A stretch of DNA of 52,635 nucleotides from contig JAENWG010000008.1 in the NCBI GenBank assembly GCA_016650175.1, positions 1 through 52,635 of the forward strand, read 5' to 3'. The position numbers and the translations under genes were made by a program. Below are positions 43,699 to 51,755 of the stretch, piece by piece. This DNA comes from Peptostreptococcaceae bacterium. GTDB taxonomy: Bacteria; Bacillota; Clostridia; Peptostreptococcales; Anaerovoracaceae. Every line of letters starts with the position of its first letter. Position 1 is the stretch's first letter. Below the pieces are notes generated by a model, which did no database searches, was not told the DNA's origin, and saw only the letters and a list, made by a program, of their open reading frames with translations.

Positions 43699-43902
43699 TC
43701 AATCTTTTATTACTTCTATAACATCTCCAAAATCACAATCTAGGAATTTGCACAACTTTAATAGCACATCTAATGACACTAGTTCATTTTTCTTTAATTT
43801 GGTAAAAGTAGCAGGGCTGATACCAGTAGCTTTTCTTACTTCAACACTTGTCATATCCTTGTCAATTATTAGTTTCCATAATTTCTTATAGCTTATGTTC
43901 AT
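43699..43902 (-). CDS. XRE/Cro-type small regulator
   Basis: A 67-residue single-domain helix-turn-helix protein (MTSVEVRKATGISPATFTKL) of the compact Cro/C1 type. It is the first gene before the MazG-like and GIY-YIG/DUF2075 genes, 87 bases away, and probably controls them. The 242-base gap before it (43903-44144) contains AT-rich promoter-like DNA and the terminator at 44101-44137, with no clear consensus boxes. Confidence 0.85.
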   Translation of the reverse strand: MNISYKKLWKLIIDKDMTSVEVRKATGISPATFTKLKKNELVSLDVLLKLCKFLDCDFGDVIEVIKD

Positions 43903-44100
43903 AGTGGCACCTCATACTCCTTTTTATAAAATTTTTAAACTTCTCCCATATAAGTGTGTTAATTTACTTTCAACTAACTACTATATAAATTCATTATCTC
44001 AAAATATCTAATGCTAATTGGCGAGTTAGTAATACAATCTAAAAATTTAATCAATCATATTATATCACAAAATACTATTAATTTAATTTTATTTCGTTAC

Positions 44101-44137
44101 AAAAAAAGGGCCATTTGTGCGTTTAACTACAAATAGC
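44101..44137 (-). terminator. Terminator of the methyltransferase gene
   Basis: Minus strand GCTATTTGT pairs with ACAAATGGC (one G-T pair) around AGTTAAACGC, then CC and TTTTTTTG. It starts eight bases after the stop. Confidence 0.75.
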
Positions 44138-44144
44138 TAATAAA

Positions 44145-44693
44145 TTATTGCTTTTTTATTATATACATATGAAACTTCCCATCATATTCAGGATACTCCG
44201 TATAATCGTCTACCATGACTTCAAACTTGATATTAGACTCCTCAATAATTCGCTTAAAGTCGGCCTCTCTTTTTTTGCCCTTCATAATGAAATTACATAA
44301 AATGGCGCCTTGCCTTAATTCAGTTATTACTTTAAGCAATAACTTCTTTTCATTTTCATAATCTCTTTTATAGAAATGAAATATAGAATCCATAAGCACT
44401 ATATCAATCTCATCCGTAATTTTAAACTCATGTATATCGTCAACTATACCTTTTACATTAAGGTTTTCTTTTATTGCTACTTTATTAAGTTGCTTTATGC
44501 CAACATCAGAAACATCTATACCTAATACCTTGTAGCCAAGTCTCCCAAGGAAGATGCTATCTCTGCCTTGTCCGCAACCTAAATCAAGCACATAGTTATT
44601 CTTAGGATATTCCTTAAAGAACTCTACTAATCCATGATATGAATTTCCGAAATAGTTTTCCTTTTTATAGTGTTCGTTATATCTATTAATCAT
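44145..44693 (-). CDS. Class I SAM-dependent methyltransferase
   Basis: A 182-residue methyltransferase. Motif I is VLDLGCGQGRDSIFLG and is followed by KVLGIDVSDVG (acidic residue binding the SAM ribose) and the motif IV-like IDIVLMDSIFHF. It resembles TehB-type small-molecule methyltransferases; the substrate is not evident. It is monocistronic, with its own terminator, next to the XRE/MazG/DUF2075 cassette. Confidence 0.9.
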   Translation of the reverse strand: MINRYNEHYKKENYFGNSYHGLVEFFKEYPKNNYVLDLGCGQGRDSIFLGRLGYKVLGIDVSDVGIKQLNKVAIKENLNVKGIVDDIHEFKITDEIDIVLMDSIFHFYKRDYENEKKLLLKVITELRQGAILCNFIMKGKKREADFKRIIEESNIKFEVMVDDYTEYPEYDGKFHMYIIKKQ

Positions 44694-44792
44694 AATTAAC
44701 TCCAGTCAGAATTATTAGTAATTCAGCATCAGTACATCCATCACTTCATATTATTTAGTATATCATAATATTAAATTAATATTTATAATCAC

Positions 44793-44838
44793 CAAAAACA
44801 AAATACTGAGAAACCATCTAATGGCTTCTCAGTATTTC
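44793..44838 (-). terminator. Terminator of the small exported acidic protein gene
   Basis: Minus strand AAATACTGAGAA, one mismatch, CCAT, loop, ATGG, TTCTCAGTATTT, then TTGTTTTTGG. A strong stem of about 17 pairs, 40 bases after the stop. Confidence 0.8.
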
Positions 44839-44877
44839 TATATGGTTTTGTTACATTTATGGATTAACTCCCCACAG

Positions 44878-45279
44878 TTATTCCATTGCACTTTGTAATT
44901 CTGCTTCTGTTACACCAAGGGTTTCTGCTGCTGCTGCAAAATCAGGCAGCTCGCCAGCAGTAGGTTCTCCAAATGCAGCAATCAGCTCATCTTCAGTAAC
45001 ACCTAGCTTTTCAGCTATTGCAGCTGTATCAATCACCGGCTTTTCTCCTGCTTCACCTTGTCCTGCGGGAGCAGCTCCTTCAGGAGGAACAACTTCCTCT
45101 CCATCTACCACAGTACCCTCAGATCTTGCAGGCAAGCTCTCATCGCCTGCCTCCGTCGCAGCTACACTTTCTACAGTATCAGATGCTAAATATTTATTTG
45201 CATTATAGTTTTCTAAAGCGAAGCCACCAATACCAGCTAGTATAAGTAAACTCGTTACTATTATAATTGTTTTTTTCAT
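44878..45279 (-). CDS. Small exported acidic protein with a repeated LGVTE motif
   Basis: A 133-residue protein. Residues 1-22 form a signal peptide or membrane anchor (KKTIIIVTSLLILAGIGGFA). The middle is a low-complexity A/E/G/P-rich linker. The C-terminus has two copies of a helix motif: AEKLGVTEDELIAAFG and AETLGVTEAELQSAME. No enzymatic motif is seen. It probably sits outside the membrane; the family is not recognised. Confidence 0.7.
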   Translation of the reverse strand: MKKTIIIVTSLLILAGIGGFALENYNANKYLASDTVESVAATEAGDESLPARSEGTVVDGEEVVPPEGAAPAGQGEAGEKPVIDTAAIAEKLGVTEDELIAAFGEPTAGELPDFAAAAETLGVTEAELQSAME

Positions 45280-45503
45280 TTTTCTCTCCTTTTAAAATGT
45301 TACTTTAACTATCTAACTTCTATATTAGGATTATAGTAATCCTACCTTAAAATAAACTTGAAGTTTTTAAACATTTTAAAATTTAGAAAAATAGTTTTTT
45401 ATCTTATCTAAATATCCTTGATGGTATCAGATAAAGCAAACCATATATAGCTCATCAATAGTAAAATCAAAACATGCAATGCATCATTTTGATTCAATTA
45501 TAA

Positions 45504-45525
45504 AAGCCCTTCTTGCGAAGGGCTT
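45504..45525. terminator. Bidirectional-looking hairpin terminator
   Basis: AAGCCCTTC (45504-45512), loop TTGC, GAAGGGCTT (45517-45525). On the minus strand it is followed by TTTATAATT, so it probably ends the UPF0316/DUF1566-remnant transcript. The remaining gap 45280-45503 holds no gene. Confidence 0.7.
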
Positions 45526-45537
45526 AATTTATTCTAC

Positions 45538-45626
45538 TTAATCTAAATCTCTTACTATTCTAAACATATCATATACATGCTGTTCATCACTTTGAGGTGC
45601 ATTTCCATCGGAGAAAGGATACTCAT
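45538..45626 (-). pseudogene. 3'-end fragment of a DUF1566 gene
   Basis: Minus strand codes KDEYPFSDGNAPQSDEQHVY then DMFRIVRDLD and a TAA at 45538. This fits the tail of DUF1566 proteins (compare RIDNYSLLVRDAN at 28118). It touches the stop of the UPF0316 gene, with no upstream part of the domain present. Confidence 0.6.
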
Positions 45627-45628
45627 CT

Positions 45629-46264
45629 TTATTTCCAGTTTTTACCTAACTCTTTACTTTCTTTTTTTATTTCTAGTATTGATTTTTTTAGAAAGCCTCT
45701 ATTGTTGCTGTTAGCATCAATAATTTTCTTTCCCACAAGTTTAATATTTGTTTGTTTTTTCATTATGGTAGTAAGGTAACCACCTTTAAAAGTTTTAGGT
45801 TCATATGCTACTATAAAAGCTGCCGGTTCATAAAAATGAATTAACTTTATTAAGTCATTTTCACATTTTCTTTTAGTCAATATTTCTAAACTTTTCCTTT
45901 TACCATTTTTACCTTCACCTTCATAAACCGTAACTCCATAACCTTGCACTCTTAAAACACTAACCATTTCTTCGTTACTCTGATTGATATTCACATTTAA
46001 ACATAAATAACCAATAGCAAGTTTTTGTTCTATGTATATACCAACTACTAAGCCCATAGAAAAACCTGCTGCATACACAATCATCTCTAGTATACTTTTC
46101 TCTCCAGATAAAACTATTGCTAAGCCAAAAATATACATTAATGTTTCTAAAAATCCGAATAGTGCTGTAAATAGCTTAAGATTCTTAACCATGCTTATCG
46201 TACGCAAAGTAAGCATCGGCACATAAAGTAATTGAATAGCTATAATGAGAATTAGTGTATACAT
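45629..46264 (-). CDS. UPF0316 / DUF2179-DUF5698 family membrane protein, second copy
   Basis: A 211-residue paralogue of the 256-789 protein: N-terminal membrane helices (LILIIAIQLLYVPMLTLRTI, LFGFLETLMYIFGLAIVLSG) and a soluble domain with SVLRVQGYGVTVYEGEGKNGKR, matching the family. It has about 30 extra C-terminal residues rich in lysine. The function is unknown. The fragment of a DUF1566 gene abuts its stop, which suggests a deletion joined the two. Confidence 0.8.
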   Translation of the reverse strand: MYTLILIIAIQLLYVPMLTLRTISMVKNLKLFTALFGFLETLMYIFGLAIVLSGEKSILEMIVYAAGFSMGLVVGIYIEQKLAIGYLCLNVNINQSNEEMVSVLRVQGYGVTVYEGEGKNGKRKSLEILTKRKCENDLIKLIHFYEPAAFIVAYEPKTFKGGYLTTIMKKQTNIKLVGKKIIDANSNNRGFLKKSILEIKKESKELGKNWK

Positions 46265-46508
46265 GTTGTTTCTCCATTTATCTGTGTTGATTACTCTCTT
46301 TGTAGGAATACCCGTTCAATATCTAATTGTTAATCGAACACCACTTTCTTTAATATCTGTATATAAAATGGGCGTCAATTTATTGTATATTTTCGTGAAG
46401 CGCTCTTTATTTGCTTGCTTACACGTTCAGTTGTGATCTCTGTATCATTACTCACAATATCAAGTATACACGCTTAATCCGTTTTTTCAAAATTAAATAC
46501 TAAAATAA

Positions 46509-46730
46509 CTATAATTCTTTTTTTACATAAGCAATTAAGTCCTCAACATAAATGAGTTCTGTTCCATCTTCTTCAAACTTTACACCAAAATATTCTTCGA
46601 TATCATTTAGAATATCAATTACATCATTTTCATCTAACATCAAATCATCCTCTAAATGCATGCCGCCATGAATCGTCCAATAATCTACTCCCGTATATTC
46701 GCCTAAAAGTTTTTTGATAACTTGAATCAT
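46509..46730 (-). CDS. Acyl carrier protein-like small protein lacking the phosphopantetheine serine
   Basis: A 73-residue acidic four-helix protein with ACP spacing: LEDDLMLDENDVIDILNDIE, then FGVKFEED and YVEDLIAYVKKEL. In carrier proteins the box reads LDSL with the modified serine; here the matching positions are D33-E34-N35-D36, so no attachment serine exists. It may have a structural or regulatory role, or be an unrelated helical protein. It stands alone without synthase genes. Confidence 0.65.
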   Translation of the reverse strand: MIQVIKKLLGEYTGVDYWTIHGGMHLEDDLMLDENDVIDILNDIEEYFGVKFEEDGTELIYVEDLIAYVKKEL

Positions 46731-47235
46731 TTTTAAATTCTCCTTTTTTTAGTTAAGTACTACATATAATTCCAAACCTGATAACTTGCTGCGACATGTT
46801 TTAGCATAAAAAAAGCACCCCACTTCTATGTGAACTCAAATACAACAATAGACGCAATAACTATTTAAGTGCTAAATTCTTAGCTTAATAGTGGAAATGA
46901 TTTAAACCCTCTTTATGACAAAAACTGTGCCTTAATAATTTAATTGATTATTTATTATACGCCATTTCAATAATTAGTCAAGTAGTTTTCCCTAATTTTT
47001 AAAAGCGCTAAAACTCCTAGTTTCACTGTGTTTAAAATGATTTTTAAGATATGAAAAACAGCTTCTTCAAATCGTATAGTTATTGTTTAAAATATTAGCA
47101 TAGCAATGACTTATATATTTTATCAATTCATACTTCATCTATAAAAATCTACCAAAACAATTAACTTTTATTTGTATTATAAAAGTTCTTTAAATTGCCA
47201 TTTGTTTAGAAACTTCAAAAGCAGATTATTAAAAG
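46731..47235. other. Intergenic region, possible hairpin only
   Basis: No gene identified in about 500 AT-rich bases. On the minus strand near 46875-46808, AGCACTT and AAGTGGGGTGCT could pair over a long loop and are followed by TTTTTTTATG, giving a weak terminator candidate. Nothing else stands out. Confidence 0.4.
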
Positions 47236-47772
47236 TTATATTTTCCAACCATCTCTATTTAGACACGATATATGTTCAGTCCTTATGTCACCCATTCGAG
47301 GCCATGGTATGTCTTTTTCCGTATGGTGATATTTAAATCCACATTTCTCCTGCACACGTTTAGATTTCGTGTTACTTTCAAAATATCCACACCAAAGCTT
47401 TTCCAAATTTAAATCCTCAAAAGCGTGCCTAATAAGTTCATTAACTGCTTCAGGCATAATACCCCGTCCCCAATAAGGCACACCAACCCAATATCCAATT
47501 TCACCTTCATTATCAGGTAATTTGATATTGCTAGCGTCTCCTATCATAAGACCTATGCTACCTATTGCATTATCTTCTCCCTTTAGTGTCACTGCATAGA
47601 CTTCAGGCTTTGATAGTACGTTTTTAATTATCTCAAGGCTGTTATCCATACTAGTATGCACAGGCCAACCAGATATTGGTCCTATCTTAGGGTCACTTGC
47701 ATATTTATATAACTCCTCTGCATCCGTCTCTTTCCAAGGTCTTAAAACCAAACGTTTAGTTTTTAGTATCAT
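47236..47772 (-). CDS. GNAT family N-acetyltransferase (RimJ/RimL type)
   Basis: A 178-residue acetyltransferase. It begins LKTKRLVLRPWKETDAEELY, the usual RimJ/RimL opening, and has the acetyl-CoA-binding segment VGVPYWGRGIMPEAVNELI, then the SNTKSKRVQEKCGFKY motif. It acetylates an amino group on an unknown target, using acetyl-CoA. Divergent from the DUF2202 gene, with a shared 119-base promoter region. Confidence 0.93.
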   Translation of the reverse strand: MILKTKRLVLRPWKETDAEELYKYASDPKIGPISGWPVHTSMDNSLEIIKNVLSKPEVYAVTLKGEDNAIGSIGLMIGDASNIKLPDNEGEIGYWVGVPYWGRGIMPEAVNELIRHAFEDLNLEKLWCGYFESNTKSKRVQEKCGFKYHHTEKDIPWPRMGDIRTEHISCLNRDGWKI

Positions 47773-47794
47773 TTTGTATCTCCTTTATTATTGC

Positions 47795-47823
47795 TTAACT
47801 TTTTACTTAAAATACTATATAAT
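47795..47823 (+). promoter_or_regulatory. Promoter candidate of the DUF2202 lipoprotein gene
   Basis: TTAACT (47795-47800), 17-base gap, TATAAT (47818-47823). The leader of about 60 bases contains an inverted repeat GATTAT-ATC-ATAATC just before the AAGGAGGA ribosome site. Confidence 0.55.
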
Positions 47824-47891
47824 TAATCTAGACACAATTTAGCAACATCCTCAGGATATGATTATATCATAATCTAAAAGGAGGATAATAT

Positions 47892-48530
47892 ATGTCAACA
47901 AATAAAAATTCATTAAAACTCAATCACCATTTAAAAATCAGTATACTAGTATTAACACTAATAACTTTTTCTATATTTTTCATGGTAGGTTGTAGTAGCT
48001 CAACAGATGATCAAAGCGCTACTGCTGATACGTCAGAAGAAACAACTCAAGATATTGACCATAACGTTGATCCAGATCCAACGCCACTAAGCGAAGATGA
48101 TGAAACTACATCTCTCGAAGGATATGGGGCAGTAGGTGCATTATCTGATGATGACCTTAGTATTATGGATATGTTAACCTATGCAGTTGAAGACGAATAC
48201 TTAGCACATGGTGAATATGTAGCAATAATGGATAAGTTCGGAGAACAGAAACCTTATTCTAATATAGCTGAGGCTGAATTAACACACCTTGCATATTTAG
48301 AAGAAGTATATGTTTCATATGGATTAGAATTTCCAACCGATGCTTCTGCAGACCATATAGTTGTACCTGAAGACTTGCTTGAAGCAGCAGAAACGGGTGT
48401 TCAAGCAGAAATAGATAATATTGCAATGTATGAGATTTTCTTGTCATATGATTTGCCAGAAAACGTGTCCGATGTATTCACTGCTTTAATGAATGGCTCT
48501 GAAAGCCATCTACTGGCTTTTCAAAAATAA
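47892..48530 (+). CDS. DUF2202 ferritin-like lipoprotein
   Basis: A 212-residue protein and the only clear plus-strand gene. The signal peptide ends in a lipobox FMVGC (Cys at about residue 34), then an acidic S/T/D linker. The C-terminal domain (about 95-210) matches DUF2202: EDEYLAHGEYVAIMDKFG, NIAEAELTHLAYLEEVY and EIDNIAMYEIFLS carry Glu/His pairs as in ferritin-like four-helix bundles. It should be anchored outside the membrane, perhaps binding iron or handling oxidants. The AAGGAGGA ribosome site lies seven bases before the ATG. Confidence 0.88.
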   Translation: MSTNKNSLKLNHHLKISILVLTLITFSIFFMVGCSSSTDDQSATADTSEETTQDIDHNVDPDPTPLSEDDETTSLEGYGAVGALSDDDLSIMDMLTYAVEDEYLAHGEYVAIMDKFGEQKPYSNIAEAELTHLAYLEEVYVSYGLEFPTDASADHIVVPEDLLEAAETGVQAEIDNIAMYEIFLSYDLPENVSDVFTALMNGSESHLLAFQK

Positions 48531-48657
48531 GTTGATAAGTTGTCAGATTAATAATTAAGTCAAAGTTTTAGTAACTAAAAATGGGGTCACATCAAAACGC
48601 AATTTTCCAGCCCATTTTTTGCTCAATTTTCACTTCAAAACCACGACCTATTGTGCT

Positions 48658-48760
48658 CTAGCTCTCCTTTCCGTCCTCCAAACCACATTTCGTCATCAGC
48701 ACAACAGTCTCCACGTGAGCAATTTGTTGAAACATGTCGAATAGTAAATAACGATATGCA
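48658..48760 (-). pseudogene. 3'-end scrap of an rRNA uracil methyltransferase gene (rlmD/rumA type)
   Basis: The minus strand codes FDMFQQIAHVETVVLMTK, close to the usual RlmD/RumA ending DMFPqTxHVETVxLLs. A shifted frame nearby gives FDMFPYT. No upstream gene is present. The 3' end of this gene is a known integration site for conjugative elements, so this is probably an attachment-site scar. Confidence 0.55.
48729..48741. repeat. 13-bp direct repeat, copy 1 (possible attachment-site core)
   Basis: GAAACATGTCGAA, identical to 48781-48793, 52 bases apart. It covers the DMF-coding part of the rRNA methylase tail. Confidence 0.5.
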
Positions 48761-48780
48761 CTCGCCCCTGCTCGTGTAGG

Positions 48781-48793
48781 GAAACATGTCGAA
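48781..48793. repeat. 13-bp direct repeat, copy 2 (possible attachment-site core)
   Basis: GAAACATGTCGAA, identical to 48729-48741. On the minus strand it reads into a second FDMFP-coding stretch. Confidence 0.5.
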
Positions 48794-49152
48794 AATGGTG
48801 AAATTTCTGCATGTAGCATCTCGAATATAATTACGACACAATATATTGTGATTAAATCCTTGTTATCAATACCACGCACTCAACGTGGCTCGAGAGGATG
48901 GTATTGATGTCTTTTATTAATTTTATGACCTTACGTCTGCGGGAACATATCAATCGGTTTTTGGCTACTTTTTAGGAACCCAAGATCTAAGGGAATATAT
49001 CTATTAAGACCAAACATGAGATTATTGGAGTAATTATTCCACTTATCTTTACTAGCTAATCTAGTACCAAATTATATAATGAACACCCAATCTTCAAATG
49101 TCAAACAATATAATGTGAAAGGTACATTTTGCCCCGCCAACAAAACTGCCTT

Positions 49153-49920
49153 TTATACCCGCCTTTTATAAGCCCTCATCGCAAAGAAATAAGCCACAAC
49201 CATAATTCCGACGCACCAAGCGAGTGCAACCCAAATATCATTTCCTACTGGTTGACCTGACAGCAGTGCACGGATGGAGTCCACTATTGAGGTCACTGGT
49301 TGGTTTTCAGCAAATGCACGAACGCCTAATGGCATCGAATCGGTAGGCACAAACGCCGAGCTGATAAATGGCAGGAAGATAATCGGGTAAGAAAAGGCAC
49401 CTACTCCATCCACCGATTTTGCCGATAATCCTGCAATTACTGCAATCCATGTTAAAGCCAACGTAAACAGTGCGAGTATACCAGCCACGGCAAGCCATGA
49501 CAATACTCCTGCCGACGAGCGGAAACCCATAATGAATGCTACAAGAATGATTACAACAACTGAAATTGTATTGGATACCAGTGAGGTCAGCACATGCCCC
49601 CACAGCGCGGCCGAACGCGCAATCGGCATGGAGTTGAATCGTTCAAAGATACCGCTTTGCATATCCATAAATAGGCGGTAAGCCGTGTAGGATATGCCGC
49701 TTGCAATTGCCATTAATAGGATGCCAGGCAACAGGTAATTCACATAGTTATCCGTGCCAGTTTGAATCGCACCGCCGAGCACATAAACGAACAGCAGCAT
49801 CATCGCGATTGGTGTAACGGTGACCGTGATAATGGTGTCCATGCTGCGGAAAACATGGTGCATGGAACGTCCGAGCATCACGCCCATATCACTGAAAAAA
49901 TGTTTCTTCGTGGTTTCCAT
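49153..49920 (-). CDS. ABC-2 type permease (DrrB-like)
   Basis: A 255-residue membrane protein with six helices. The segment SGIFERFNSMPIARSAALWG and the end FVPTDSMPLGVRAFAENQPV followed by TSIVDSIRALL are typical of DrrB/daunorubicin-resistance permeases. With the ATPase whose stop adjoins its start, it should export a drug or lipid-like molecule. Last gene of the PadR-controlled operon; its base composition is richer in G and C than the rest of the window. Confidence 0.92.
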   Translation of the reverse strand: METTKKHFFSDMGVMLGRSMHHVFRSMDTIITVTVTPIAMMLLFVYVLGGAIQTGTDNYVNYLLPGILLMAIASGISYTAYRLFMDMQSGIFERFNSMPIARSAALWGHVLTSLVSNTISVVVIILVAFIMGFRSSAGVLSWLAVAGILALFTLALTWIAVIAGLSAKSVDGVGAFSYPIIFLPFISSAFVPTDSMPLGVRAFAENQPVTSIVDSIRALLSGQPVGNDIWVALAWCVGIMVVAYFFAMRAYKRRV

Positions 49921-50679
49921 TTACTTTTCCTCCTTGTTGCCGATGATTGCGAGAAATATATCCTCTAATGTTGGCTGTTTTTCAACATATTCCACCTTTA
50001 CGGGCGGGAACAGCTTTTTCAGTTCCGCGAGTGTACCGTTGGCTATAATTCTGCCCTCATGAAGAATTGCAATTTGATCGGCGAGCTGCTCTGCTTCATC
50101 CAGCATCTGTGTGGTCAGAAATACCGTTGTGCCATTAGCCGCAAGCTCTTTGACAGTATTCCAAACCTCAATGCGTGCCTCTGGGTCAAGCCCGGTAGTC
50201 GGCTCGTCGAGAAAAATGAGCTGTGGTTTTCCAATCAGGCTCATGGAAATGTCGATCCTGCGGCGCATACCGCCAGAATAGGTGGAAACCCTGCGGTCGG
50301 CGGCGGCGGTCAGGCCAAAGCGTTTTAGTAAATCAGCTGCAACTTGATGCGGATTTGTGACATGTCGCAGCTTGGCGATCATGATCAAATTTTCTCGCCC
50401 GGTCAAGATATCGTCTACGGCGGCAAATTGCCCAGTTAAACTGATGGACTGCCGCACATTATCAGGCTTTGACGCAACATCAAAGCCGTTGACAGCGGTG
50501 GTTCCTCCATCCGATCTGAGCAGTGTGGTGAGGATTTTGACAATCGTTGTCTTGCCCGCGCCGTTGGAACCGAGCAAGGCAAAAATGTTACCTTTTTCCA
50601 CCTCGAAATCCACGCCCTTTAGAACATGGAGTTTCTTGTAGGACTTTTGCAGCCCTTTCACTTCAATTGCTTTTTCCAT
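49921..50679 (-). CDS. ABC transporter ATPase (DrrA-like)
   Basis: A 252-residue ATPase with Walker A GSNGAGKTT, signature YSGGMRRR, Walker B LIFLDEPTTGLD and TTQMLDEAEQLAD with the switch residue as Gln (TTQ), as in DrrA-type drug exporters. It pairs with the downstream permease: the two coding regions are directly adjacent. Part of the five-gene PadR operon with GC-rich codon use. Confidence 0.94.
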   Translation of the reverse strand: MEKAIEVKGLQKSYKKLHVLKGVDFEVEKGNIFALLGSNGAGKTTIVKILTTLLRSDGGTTAVNGFDVASKPDNVRQSISLTGQFAAVDDILTGRENLIMIAKLRHVTNPHQVAADLLKRFGLTAAADRRVSTYSGGMRRRIDISMSLIGKPQLIFLDEPTTGLDPEARIEVWNTVKELAANGTTVFLTTQMLDEAEQLADQIAILHEGRIIANGTLAELKKLFPPVKVEYVEKQPTLEDIFLAIIGNKEEK

Positions 50680-50695
50680 CCCGATGTCCCTCCTT

Positions 50696-51046
50696 TTACT
50701 TTGTTTTATCCGTAACCTTTTTCATGGCCTTTTTAACTTCTTGGCCAACGGATTTTTGATAGATGTCAACGTAAGTTTTTGAATCTTTAATCAGCTCATC
50801 GCAGAAAGTCGCTACGTCACTGCCAGTCACTTCGAGCACGCCCTTTCCCAAGGCCGCGCCTTCTTCAAAAAGATCGATGATCCCCGAGAACAAAACCATC
50901 CCGTCGGTTAGCTCGCCAGCGCCGCCCTTAAAGAGATATTTTTGAATCTCTTTATAAACAATCTGATAATCTTGCGGGAGCGCTTTGACACGCGCCATGT
51001 GCGCTCGCCACTCTTTTTTGCCTTCGATGACATCTTGTATTTTCAT
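50696..51046 (-). CDS. DUF1048 family protein, copy 2
   Basis: A 116-residue helical protein of DUF1048 (KIQDVIEGKKEWRAHMARVK, ALPQDYQIVYKEIQKYLF, GVLEVTGSDVATFCDELIKD). It is related to the next gene upstream, showing tandem duplication. DUF1048 genes regularly lie between PadR regulators and ABC exporters; the role is unknown. It lies 16 bases before the ATPase gene. Confidence 0.88.
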   Translation of the reverse strand: MKIQDVIEGKKEWRAHMARVKALPQDYQIVYKEIQKYLFKGGAGELTDGMVLFSGIIDLFEEGAALGKGVLEVTGSDVATFCDELIKDSKTYVDIYQKSVGQEVKKAMKKVTDKTK

Positions 51047-51055
51047 TTCATCCTC

Positions 51056-51403
51056 CTATTTACCTAATTTTTTAGCAATATTATTGTTGAGTTGCTCGTG
51101 CCACTTGTCGCGAAAAGACTTTGCCCCTTCTTCACCGGCCAGCGCTGAACAGAAGCCTTTGATATCATCACCCAAAGCCTCCCTGACACTCTGACCGTCT
51201 GCTGCCGTTTCTTCGAGCAGGCCAAGCGCACCGTCAAGAATTGGCATAAGGTTGCGACCGGTAAAATCTGAGCATGCCCAAAGATTGGCATTGATTTTTT
51301 CCCATGCCACTTGATAATCAGCCGGCAGTTTTTTAACACGTGATTCAAAACTCTTCATTTTCTTAGTCATGTCGTTACCTGTGACTTTTTCCCAAAAATT
51401 CAT
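51056..51403 (-). CDS. DUF1048 family protein, copy 1
   Basis: About 115 residues, starting MNFWEKVTGNDMTKKMKSFE, with KKLPADYQVAWEKINANLWA and VREALGDDIKGFCSALAGEE, matching DUF1048. The start at 51403 is chosen because its ATG overlaps the PadR stop as TAATG with an AAGGAGGAAA site inside the PadR end; a longer frame to 51451 has no such site. Helical and soluble; it may modulate PadR or the exporter. Confidence 0.88.
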   Translation of the reverse strand: MNFWEKVTGNDMTKKMKSFESRVKKLPADYQVAWEKINANLWACSDFTGRNLMPILDGALGLLEETAADGQSVREALGDDIKGFCSALAGEEGAKSFRDKWHEQLNNNIAKKLGK

Positions 51404-51726
51404 TATTTTTCCTCCTTTAATTGATTGATTTTCGACGAAACAAATTCCCACTTTTCCCAGAACCTCAGCAATTCCTCGCGTCCCGCGTCGTTGAGTGCGA
51501 AGAACTTCCGCGGCGGTCCCATATCCGAAGGCTTCTTCGTAATATCTACTAATTTATTTTTTTCAAGCCGAATCAATATGGTGTACACCGTTCCATCTAC
51601 AACATCTGTGAAGCCGAGAGCCTTCAGTTGCCGAGTGATCTCATATCCGTAGGTTTCTTTGCGGCTTATAATTTCAAGGACACAGCCCTCAAGCACACCT
51701 TTGAGCATTTCCGTTAGGTTTTCCAA
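51403..51726 (-). CDS. PadR family transcriptional regulator
   Basis: A 107-residue winged-helix repressor of the PadR family: GVLEGCVLEIISRKETYGYE with ITRQLKALGF, GTVYTILIRLEKNKLV and KKPSDMGPPRKFFALNDAG. It typically represses a drug-efflux operon until a toxic compound binds; here it is first in the operon with two DUF1048 genes and an ABC exporter, so self-regulation is likely. An AAGGAGG site lies before the start. Confidence 0.94.
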   Translation of the reverse strand: MENLTEMLKGVLEGCVLEIISRKETYGYEITRQLKALGFTDVVDGTVYTILIRLEKNKLVDITKKPSDMGPPRKFFALNDAGREELLRFWEKWEFVSSKINQLKEEK

Positions 51727-51755
51727 AATAATGCCTCCTTATCTATTTTGTATGA

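Larger units (their letters stand above)
48531..49152. other. Gene-free region with mobile-element scars
   Basis: No intact gene. It holds the rRNA methylase scrap at 48658-48760, a 13-bp direct repeat, and a structured stretch 48866-48896 on the plus strand. There ATCAATACCA pairs with TGGTATTGAT across an inner CCACG/CGTGG hairpin. The features resemble an integration scar of a conjugative element. Confidence 0.5.

Noticed and set aside
44101-44137. Small RNA or riboswitch
   Set aside because: A short stem with a T-run directly after a stop codon is explained as a terminator.
48635-48879. Two overlapping minus-strand frames as new small genes
   Set aside because: They read through the repeat-bearing scar region, share an rRNA methylase tail in different frames and lack ribosome sites.
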